Source of the DNA: Comamonadaceae bacterium CG_4_10_14_3_um_filter_60_75
GTDB lineage: Bacteria > Pseudomonadota > Gammaproteobacteria > Burkholderiales > Burkholderiaceae_C
Assembly: GCA_002784245.1 (NCBI GenBank)
Contig: PFKL01000071.1
Coordinates: forward strand, 1-5,275
Length of the DNA: 5,275 bases
Direction: 5' to 3'
Position numbers and translations under genes: made by a program
Shown here: one piece after another, positions 1 to 5,275 of the stretch
How positions within the stretch are numbered: position 1 is the stretch's first letter
Layout of the letters: every line of letters starts with the position of its first letter
Notes under the pieces: model-generated
Database searches by the model: none
Seen by the model: only the letters and a program-made list of their open reading frames with translations
What the model was told of the DNA's origin: nothing

Positions 1-1842
1 TCTGACGGCACGGTCATTCTTGCCAAGCAGGGTTTCACGGTCACCTTTCCCGATAACAAACGTTTGATCACACCCTCGCTGGACTACCCGCTGGGCGACA
101 AGCCGCTGGCCGTGGACCCGAACGGCCAGGCCATTCGTCTGCTCGGCGTGCAAGAGACCGATGAGGGCTCCACCATCGCTGCCTTAACGGATGACAAGCG
201 CTTGCTGGTGTCTGCTGTGAATATCAGCACCAATGCCATGACGGGTGAATCCACGAGCGAGATTCAGCAGTCCGAAATCTCGCCTGCTCCGGCGGATATT
301 CGTCAATTGGTGATTGAGTCCAAACAGCGCGAGTTGTATGTGTTGCACGGCGCGCGCAGCCTGGCGCGCTACAACATCACCGACAAGACCAATCCCGCTT
401 TGCTGGAAACGGTGGAACTGGCACCTGCGGGCCAACGCGTCACGGCATTGATCATGCTAAGCGGCGGCTTCTCAATCATCGTGGGTACCGACAAAGGCGA
501 ACTATCACAATGGTTCCTGGTGCGCACTGAAGGCGCCAACTTCGAACTCAAGCGCATCCGCGGCTTCAAGGCCATGCCGGCTGCCGTGACCGCGCTGACT
601 CCCGAATTCTTTCGCAAGGGTTTTATCGTGGGCGACGCTCAGGGTCACCTGGGCAGCTACTTCGCCACTTCGGAACGCCAGCTCTTCATCGACAAGCTGA
701 GCGACAAAGCGCTCACCGTGCTGGGCATCCCGCCGCGGGGCAATGGCTACCTGGCGCAGGACGCCGACGGTCGAGTCTTCTCGGCTGCGGTAGAAAACCA
801 TTACCCCGAAGTATCTTGGTCCAGCCTGTGGGGGAAAGTCTGGTACGAAAGCTACGAGGAACCTGACTACGTTTGGCAGTCATCGGCTGCCAACGCTGAC
901 TTCGAACCCAAGTTCAGCCTGGCACCCCTGACCTACGGCACGATCAAGGCTGCCACCTACGCGATGCTGATCTCTGTGCCATTGGCCATCCTGGGAGCCA
1001 TCTTCACGGCCTACTTTATGACCCAGCGCATGCGCACCATTGTCAAGCCGACGATCGAGGTGATGGAAGCGCTGCCCACTGTGGTGCTGGGCTTCTTGGC
1101 CGGACTCTGGTTGGCGCCGCTGGTCGACAACAACCTGGCTGGGGTGCTGCTGTGCATTTTGCTGCTGCCGGCGTCAATGGTGTTGGCGTCTTATGTCTGG
1201 CATGTGCTGCCAGAGTCTGTGACCAGCCGCGTTGCACCCGGTTGGGAGGCGGCCTTGCTGATGCCGGTGCTCATCGCCACCATCTGGCTGGTATTCCAGA
1301 TTGGTCACCCGATCGAGGCCTACTTCTTTGGCGGAGACATGCCCAACTGGCTCAGCAATGAGCTGGGTATCAGCTATGAGCAGCGCAACTCGCTGGTGGT
1401 TGGCATTGCAATGGGATTTGCTGTCACGCCGAACATTTTTTCAATCGCCGAGGATGCGATTTTCAGTGTACCCAAGTCACTGACCTCTGGTTCGCTGGCG
1501 CTGGGTGCCACGCCATGGCAAACGCTGATCGGTGTGGTGCTGCTGACCGCCAGCCCAGGCATTTTTTCGGCCATCATGATTGGTCTCGGGCGTGCTGTCG
1601 GTGAGACCATGATTGTGCTGATGGCCACCGGCAACACCGCGGTCATGGACTTCAGCCTGTTTACGGGGTTTCGTACGCTGGCGGCCAATATTGGTGTCGA
1701 AATGCCTGAGGCCGGTGTGGGCGAGACGCACTACAGACTACTCTTCCTGTCGGCGTTGGTGCTGTTTGCCTTCACTTTCTTTTTCAACACGATCGCCGAG
1801 CTGGTGCGTCAGCGCCTGCGCGAAAAGTACCAAACCATCTGA
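1..1842 (+). CDS. pstC: Phosphate ABC transporter permease PstC, long form, 5'-truncated by window edge
   Basis: One of the two membrane subunits of the high-affinity phosphate importer PstSCAB; with PstA it forms the inner-membrane path for phosphate delivered by PstS. The frame is open from base 1 with no stop, so the true start lies upstream; the TTG at 64 is internal. Of 613 visible residues, about 1-300 are not permease but a soluble, beta-strand-rich region with repeated short 'V-x-D/G-x-G' turns, propeller-like in look and probably periplasmic. The permease domain begins near residue 311 (TYGTIKAATYAML), with hydrophobic segments near 320-342, 361-375, 380-400, 418-434, 462-481, 508-541 and 578-601. 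The EAA cytoplasmic loop that contacts PstB runs about 484-523 (E..IFSVPKSLTSGSLALGAT, then SPGI), followed by GRAVGETM at 530-537, typical of PstC. E. coli PstC is about 319 residues, so this is the enlarged type; the first membrane helix is presumably in the missing part. The family call is firm; the fold of the N-terminal region is inference. Confidence 0.95.
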   Translation, partial: SDGTVILAKQGFTVTFPDNKRLITPSLDYPLGDKPLAVDPNGQAIRLLGVQETDEGSTIAALTDDKRLLVSAVNISTNAMTGESTSEIQQSEISPAPADIRQLVIESKQRELYVLHGARSLARYNITDKTNPALLETVELAPAGQRVTALIMLSGGFSIIVGTDKGELSQWFLVRTEGANFELKRIRGFKAMPAAVTALTPEFFRKGFIVGDAQGHLGSYFATSERQLFIDKLSDKALTVLGIPPRGNGYLAQDADGRVFSAAVENHYPEVSWSSLWGKVWYESYEEPDYVWQSSAANADFEPKFSLAPLTYGTIKAATYAMLISVPLAILGAIFTAYFMTQRMRTIVKPTIEVMEALPTVVLGFLAGLWLAPLVDNNLAGVLLCILLLPASMVLASYVWHVLPESVTSRVAPGWEAALLMPVLIATIWLVFQIGHPIEAYFFGGDMPNWLSNELGISYEQRNSLVVGIAMGFAVTPNIFSIAEDAIFSVPKSLTSGSLALGATPWQTLIGVVLLTASPGIFSAIMIGLGRAVGETMIVLMATGNTAVMDFSLFTGFRTLAANIGVEMPEAGVGETHYRLLFLSALVLFAFTFFFNTIAELVRQRLREKYQTI

Positions 1843-1847
1843 GATCC

Positions 1848-1854
1848 AAGGGAG
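1848..1854 (+). promoter_or_regulatory. Ribosome binding site of pstA
   Basis: AAGGGAG lies 6 bases before the ATG at 1861, inside the 18-base gap after the pstC stop codon. It is a good Shine-Dalgarno match at normal spacing and supports this start for pstA. The gap has no room for a separate promoter or terminator, so pstA is read on the pstC transcript. Confidence 0.8.
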
Positions 1855-1860
1855 AAACAC

Positions 1861-3516
1861 ATGCGTGATTGGTTCAAATCAGGATCCCCCTGGATCTGGC
1901 TGACGGCCGGCGCCGTGGCCGCGGCAGTGCTGGCGGTGGCCGGCGTGCTGTCACTCACAGCCCTGCGTGGTCTGGGTCACTTTTGGCCCAAGCCAGTGGT
2001 CGAGACCACTTTCCAGGAACGCGACGGCAGCAAGATCGGCTTGATCGGCGAAATTCGCGAACGTGAAGAAGTGGCTGTGCGCCGCCTGCGCGAAGCGGGC
2101 TTCGTGATATCCGGCAACGCCGCCTTTGCCGAGCGGGTGCTGATGAAAATGGGCAACAAGGATGTCACGGGCATCGATTTCCGCTGGTTCCCGGTGCCCC
2201 TGCTGGGTGAGGTGAATTACCCTAAAGATTTGATCACGGTGGAACGCCGTGAATGGGGTAACTTCTACGGTCATCTCGTGTCGGTCAAGGAGGACGGCAA
2301 AGTGGTGGCCATCGGTGAAGATGCTTGGCCTGAAGTCAAGGCCAGGGTGGCCCGTGCCAGTGCGCTGTTCAAGCAGGCCTTGTCGTTGGAAAAGCACGAC
2401 ATCGGCAAGGTCAATTACGAAATCGAAAAGTTGCGCCTGCAGGCGCGTGGACTCGAACTCCAGGGCAAGCTTACCGAGCAGCGCAAGGCAGAGTTCGATA
2501 CACAACGCGATGGTCTGAATGCCCAGTTTGCGGTGCTTCAGGATCGTATTGCAATTCTGCGCAAGGAGATCGCACGCGACACGCTGGTGGGCCGCGTCAT
2601 GGACGGCAAAGAGGTCGAGATCAAGCTCGCGCTAGTAGCCGACATTTACCGCGCCAATGACATGGGTTTGTTCGAGAAAATGGGCCATTACGTGGGCAAA
2701 CTAGCTGAATTTGTCTCGGAGGAACCGCGCGAGGCCAACACCGAAGGCGGCATCTTCCCGGCCATCTTTGGTACCGTGATGATGGTATTGCTGATGGCCG
2801 CGCTGGTCACACCGTTGGGTGTCATGGCGGCGATTTACATGCGCGAGTACGCCAAACAAGGCCCGCTGATCCGCGTCATCCGCATCTCGGTGAATAACCT
2901 GGCCGGCGTGCCGTCGATTGTCTATGGCGTGTTCGGCCTGGGCTTCTTCGTCTATTTCCTTGGCGGCAATATTGACCAGCTGTTCTTTCCGGAAGCCCTG
3001 CCCGCCCCTACCTTTGGCAGTCCGGGCATTTTGTGGGCGTCCTTGACATTGGCGTTGCTGACGCTGCCAGTCGTCATTGTTTCTACAGAAGAGGGACTTG
3101 CCCGGGTGCCACGCTCGGTGCGCGAAGGCAGTCTGGCCTTGGGTGCAACCAAGGCAGAGACCTTGTGGCGCACTGTGCTGCCCATGACAGGCCCGGCCAT
3201 GATGACCGGCCTGATTTTGGCGATTGCCCGCGCCGCGGGTGAGGTCGCACCGCTGATGCTCGTTGGCGTGGTCAAGCTCGCACCTACCTTGCCGCTGGAT
3301 GGGTTCTTTCCCTTCCTGCATCTGGAACGAAAATTCATGCACCTTGGCTTTCATATCTACGACGTCGGCTTCCAAAGTCCTAATGTGGAAGCGGCGCGTC
3401 CTCTGGTCTACGCGACAGCCCTGCTGCTGGTGATTGTCATCGTCGTGCTCAACCTCACCGCTATCCGGCTGCGCAACAGCATGCGGGAAAAATATCGCGG
3501 ACTGGAGACCGTCTGA
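1861..3516 (+). CDS. pstA: Phosphate ABC transporter permease PstA, long form with coiled-coil insertion
   Basis: Second membrane subunit of the phosphate importer, partner of PstC and docking site for PstB. It is 551 residues long, against about 296 in E. coli. Residues 12-36 form an N-terminal membrane helix. Residues 40-295 are an extra soluble region: a mixed part carrying DFRWF (106-110) and VERREWGNFYGHL (127-139), then a charged, heptad-like helical stretch about 184-240 rich in E, K, R, Q and L, likely a coiled coil. The permease domain spans about 296-540, with hydrophobic segments near 298-324, 348-368, 389-407, 441-472 and 514-535. The EAA loop is at about 409-447 (TEEGLARVPRSVREGSLALGAT, then LPMTGPAM), followed by IARAAGEVAPL at 455-465, typical of PstA. 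By topology the extra region should be periplasmic, like that of PstC, and might contact PstC or PstS; this is inference. The start is fixed by a good ribosome site, and the helix at 12-36 follows directly. The stop TGA overlaps a possible pstB ATG by one base. Confidence 0.95.
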   Translation: MRDWFKSGSPWIWLTAGAVAAAVLAVAGVLSLTALRGLGHFWPKPVVETTFQERDGSKIGLIGEIREREEVAVRRLREAGFVISGNAAFAERVLMKMGNKDVTGIDFRWFPVPLLGEVNYPKDLITVERREWGNFYGHLVSVKEDGKVVAIGEDAWPEVKARVARASALFKQALSLEKHDIGKVNYEIEKLRLQARGLELQGKLTEQRKAEFDTQRDGLNAQFAVLQDRIAILRKEIARDTLVGRVMDGKEVEIKLALVADIYRANDMGLFEKMGHYVGKLAEFVSEEPREANTEGGIFPAIFGTVMMVLLMAALVTPLGVMAAIYMREYAKQGPLIRVIRISVNNLAGVPSIVYGVFGLGFFVYFLGGNIDQLFFPEALPAPTFGSPGILWASLTLALLTLPVVIVSTEEGLARVPRSVREGSLALGATKAETLWRTVLPMTGPAMMTGLILAIARAAGEVAPLMLVGVVKLAPTLPLDGFFPFLHLERKFMHLGFHIYDVGFQSPNVEAARPLVYATALLLVIVIVVLNLTAIRLRNSMREKYRGLETV

Positions 3517-3550
3517 TGTCCAGCATCGCTTCAACACTTCAATTCACCCA

Positions 3551-3556
3551 AGAGGA
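3551..3556 (+). promoter_or_regulatory. Ribosome binding site favouring the pstB start at 3564
   Basis: AGAGGA stands 7 bases before the ATG at 3564. A competing GGAG at 3504-3507 stands 8 bases before the ATG at 3516, which overlaps the pstA stop as TGATG. Both are usable; the downstream site has the longer purine match and gives a PstB of more usual length. Confidence 0.6.
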
Positions 3557-3563
3557 CCACCTC

Positions 3564-4409
3564 ATGTCCAACACACCCGAAAGCCTCTCAAGCGGAATCC
3601 GAATAGCGACTAAATTCGAAGAATCACAAGAGCCCACCAAGCGGGTTGAAGATTTGGAAGTCACCTTGGCGGTGAAGAACCTGAACCTTTTTTACGGTCA
3701 AAGCCAGGCTTTGCACGGTGTAAACATCAATATTCCCAAAGGCCATGTTGTGGCTTTTATTGGACCCAGTGGCTGTGGAAAATCCACGCTTTTGCGGTGT
3801 TTCAACCGCATGAATGATCTTGTCGACAGTTGTCACATTGACGGCCAAATCCTGATTGACGGGCGCGATATTTACGACCGCAAGGTGAACGTCGCGCAAT
3901 TGCGCCGCCGTGTCGGAATGGTGTTTCAGAAACCCAATCCTTTCCCCAAGTCGATTTATGAAAATGTCGCGTACGGCTTGCGATTGCACGGTATCAACGG
4001 CCGCAATCAGCTCGATGAAACCGTGGAGCGCGCCTTGCGTGGTGCGGCACTGTGGGATGAGGTCAAGGACCGTCTTGACACGAGTGGTTTGAGCCTTTCA
4101 GGCGGTCAGCAGCAACGTCTGGTCATTGCGCGCGCCATTGCACTTGAGCCGGAAGTGCTGCTGCTCGATGAGCCCTGCTCCGCGCTGGACCCCATTGCCA
4201 CGGCCAAGGTGGAAGAACTGCTGATCGAACTCAAGTCGCGCTTCACGATCGTGATCGTGACGCACAACATGCAGCAAGCGGCTCGGGTGTCAGATTTCAC
4301 CGCCTACATGTACTTGGGCAAGCTCATTGAGTACGGCGACACCAAAGATATTTTCATGCGCCCAGCCCGCCAGGAGACCGAGGACTACATCACCGGCCGT
4401 TTCGGCTAA
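3564..4409 (+). CDS. pstB: Phosphate ABC transporter ATP-binding protein PstB
   Basis: Cytoplasmic ATPase of the phosphate importer; a dimer hydrolyses ATP to drive phosphate through PstC-PstA. Counting from the ATG at 3564 (281 residues), all ABC motifs are intact: Walker A GPSGCGKST at 67-75, Q-loop Q122 in VFQKPNPFPKSI, signature LSGGQQQR at 178-185, Walker B VLLLDEP at 198-204 with catalytic E203, D-loop SALD at 206-209, and H-loop H234 in VTHNMQQAARVSD. FQKPNPFP, LDEPCSALDP and the C-terminal TEDYITGRFG identify PstB among ABC ATPases. The first 35 or so residues precede the domain and look unstructured. An in-frame ATG at 3516 would add 16 residues (297 in total) and overlap the pstA stop codon, suggesting translational coupling; I prefer 3564 because of its ribosome site and the poor family resemblance of the extra residues. 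E. coli PstB is about 257 residues. The identity is essentially certain; only the start is open. Confidence 0.97.
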   Translation: MSNTPESLSSGIRIATKFEESQEPTKRVEDLEVTLAVKNLNLFYGQSQALHGVNINIPKGHVVAFIGPSGCGKSTLLRCFNRMNDLVDSCHIDGQILIDGRDIYDRKVNVAQLRRRVGMVFQKPNPFPKSIYENVAYGLRLHGINGRNQLDETVERALRGAALWDEVKDRLDTSGLSLSGGQQQRLVIARAIALEPEVLLLDEPCSALDPIATAKVEELLIELKSRFTIVIVTHNMQQAARVSDFTAYMYLGKLIEYGDTKDIFMRPARQETEDYITGRFG

Positions 4410-4411
4410 GG
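4408..4411 (+). promoter_or_regulatory. Weak ribosome binding site of phoU
   Basis: AAGG overlaps the pstB stop codon and lies 10 bases before the GTG at 4422, a weak match at slightly long spacing. With only 12 bases between the genes, phoU is probably translated partly by ribosomes finishing pstB. A weak site plus a GTG start would give less PhoU than PstB, which is inference. Confidence 0.4.
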
Positions 4412-4421
4412 CGTAAGAATC

Positions 4422-5123
4422 GTGCCAGAAAAACATTTGTCTTCGCAGTTCGACGCCGATCTCACGTCCGTTTCAGCACTTGTCATGAAAATGGGGGGAC
4501 TGGTGGAGTCACAGATCTGTCAGGCCGTAGACAGCCTGTCGCAGTTCAGTGCAGAAGTTGTCCAAAAAGTGATAGCGACCGAGACAACGGTCAATGCGAT
4601 GGAGATGGAAATTGACCTTGAGATATTCAGCGTCATCGCCTTGCGCCAGCCAGCAGCGCGTGACTTGCGTCTTTTGATAGCCCTCTCGAAAACCACCGCT
4701 AACCTGGAGCGCGTGGGTGATGAAGCTGAAAAAATCGCACGTATGGTGCAATCCATTATCACTAGCGGTGCGCCGCGGGCCCTACCGGCTAAGGCGATAA
4801 GCGTTGCCGCTGACTTGGCCTCTGGTCTGCTGCGCAAGGCGTTGGATGCGTTTGCCAGGCTCGACACGACTGCGGCGCTGGCCATCCTCAAAGAGGACGA
4901 CGAGATTGATCGGGAGTTCGATGGCTTTTTGCGCAAACTCATCACTTACATGATGGAAGACCCGAGGATGATTTCACCCAGTCTGGATTTGCTGTTTGTC
5001 GCAAAGGCGATTGAACGCATTGGCGACCATGCAAAGAATATTGCTGAGTTTGTAATTTATGTCGCCAAAGGTGAAGACATCCGCCACGCCGGCCGGAAAA
5101 ACAGCGAATCTGACAGCAACTGA
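4422..5123 (+). CDS. phoU: Phosphate signalling regulator PhoU
   Basis: Cytoplasmic, peripheral membrane regulator that connects the Pst transporter to the PhoR/PhoB two-component system; loss of PhoU in model bacteria leaves the Pho regulon on and makes phosphate uptake excessive. At 233 residues it has the normal family length (E. coli 241). It shows the two all-helical repeats of the family, each with the E/D-xxx-D metal-binding signature: ERVGDEAEKIA at 96-106 (E96, D100, E103) and ERIGDHAKNIAE at 198-209 (E198, D202, N206, E209). The start is GTG: the family's N-terminal HxSxxFDxxL pattern appears at once as HLSSQFDADL (5-14), so a later ATG (codon 22 or 24) would cut into the domain. 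The MGGLVE segment at 24-29 is also typical. The last 18 or so residues (from GEDI) are polar and probably disordered. It is the last gene of the operon seen here, 12 bases after pstB. Confidence 0.96.
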   Translation: MPEKHLSSQFDADLTSVSALVMKMGGLVESQICQAVDSLSQFSAEVVQKVIATETTVNAMEMEIDLEIFSVIALRQPAARDLRLLIALSKTTANLERVGDEAEKIARMVQSIITSGAPRALPAKAISVAADLASGLLRKALDAFARLDTTAALAILKEDDEIDREFDGFLRKLITYMMEDPRMISPSLDLLFVAKAIERIGDHAKNIAEFVIYVAKGEDIRHAGRKNSESDSN

Positions 5124-5141
5124 TATAAATTTCAGTCGCGC

Positions 5142-5164
5142 AAGGGTGCGTGTGGCACTTTTTT
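5142..5164 (+). terminator. Possible rho-independent terminator after phoU
   Basis: AAGGGTGC (5142-5149), loop GTGTG (5150-5154), then GCACTTTT (5155-5162) can pair over 8 positions: four strong pairs next to the loop, two G-T wobbles, then two A-T pairs. The run of six T (5159-5164) follows the GCAC arm directly. It starts 18 bases after the phoU stop, a natural place to end the operon. The stem is short and weakened by the wobbles, so this is a moderate call. Confidence 0.45.
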
Positions 5165-5256
5165 GTGATGCCCAAGCCTTTCATGTCTCCAGCTGAGGGC
5201 TCGTAAAGTAATAAGCCGTGCATTTTGACACCCAGATTTGAGATGCAGCGCCAAGC

Positions 5257-5275
5257 GCAAAAAGCAAAAAGCAAA
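5257..5275. repeat. Short tandem heptamer repeat (GCAAAAA), cut by window edge
   Basis: GCAAAAA occurs at 5257-5263 and 5264-5270, with a third partial copy GCAAA at 5271-5275 running off the window. The total copy number cannot be seen. With two full copies it may be chance in A-rich intergenic DNA; a longer run would be a simple-sequence tract able to vary in length. Confidence 0.5.

Larger units (their letters stand above)
5124..5275. other. Non-coding region downstream of phoU, cut by window edge
   Basis: This stretch is visibly richer in A and T than the genes before it. Apart from the possible terminator at its start and the heptamer repeat at its end, no gene is supported. A minus-strand open frame entering from the right edge (5274 down to 4942) runs deep into phoU antisense, is unusually rich in cysteine and matches no family I recognise, so it is not called. 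The next gene lies beyond the window. Confidence 0.5.

Noticed and set aside
64..66. TTG at 64 as the start of pstC.
   Set aside because: The same frame is open to base 1 with similar sequence character, there is no ribosome site before it, and a PstC starting here would lack the first membrane helix.
1883..1896. Small inverted repeat GATCC-CCCT-GGATC just inside pstA.
   Set aside because: A 5-base-pair stem inside coding sequence, with no T-run and no extension beyond one G-T wobble, is within chance expectation.
2701..3537. Minus-strand open frame of 278 codons across the pstA 3' half.
   Set aside because: It lies opposite well-conserved PstA permease sequence, and its product is a His/Gln/Arg/Asp-rich low-quality sequence typical of an antisense shadow in GC-rich DNA.
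5225..5230. Perfect TTGACA, like a -35 promoter box, downstream of phoU.
   Set aside because: No TATAAT-like -10 box is found 16-18 bases downstream, where the sequence is GC-rich (around GCGCCA).
5224..5243. TTTGACA and TTTGAGA as a possible PhoB-binding direct repeat.
   Set aside because: The copies are 13 bases apart rather than the 11 expected of a Pho box, the second is imperfect, and no promoter accompanies them.
4942..5274. Minus-strand open frame of 110 codons entering from the right edge and ending inside phoU.
   Set aside because: About half lies antisense to the conserved phoU 3' end, the composition is odd (many Cys, His, Ser), no family is recognisable, and there is no supported start or ribosome site.

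Overview
The window shows the distal part of a phosphate-specific transport operon, all on the + strand, in the order pstC (5' end cut off by the window edge), pstA, pstB, phoU, followed by about 150 bases of non-coding sequence. The genes are tightly packed: 18 bases between pstC and pstA, a 1-base stop/start overlap (or a 47-base gap, depending on the pstB start) between pstA and pstB, and 12 bases between pstB and phoU. This fits a single transcript that starts upstream of the window. The phosphate-binding protein gene pstS and the expected Pho-regulon promoter are not visible.

Layout: 1-1842 is the C-terminal 613 codons of a long-form PstC, with about 300 residues of non-permease (probably periplasmic, beta-rich) sequence before the permease domain. 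1861-3516 is a long-form PstA of 551 residues, with about 260 residues, including a coiled-coil-like stretch, inserted between the first membrane helix and the permease domain. 3564-4409 (or 3516-4409) is the PstB ATPase with every nucleotide-binding motif intact. 4422-5123 is the PhoU regulator with both metal-binding signature repeats. 5124-5275 has no convincing gene; it holds a possible rho-independent terminator and, at the very edge, a short tandem heptamer repeat.

How the genes work together: PstC and PstA form the inner-membrane channel that takes phosphate from the periplasmic binding protein PstS, two PstB subunits power transport with ATP, and PhoU links transporter state to the PhoR/PhoB two-component system, holding the Pho response off when phosphate is plentiful and restraining uptake.

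Organism: the moderately high GC content, Shine-Dalgarno starts, pst-phoU gene order and the enlarged PstC/PstA pair point to a Gram-negative proteobacterium. The long forms are, from memory, common in Gammaproteobacteria and present in some Betaproteobacteria. A beta- or gammaproteobacterium is the best guess; the genus cannot be read from this window. Apart from the enlarged permease subunits, this is an ordinary, intact housekeeping operon, with no sign of a mobile element, CRISPR array, RNA gene or undescribed system.
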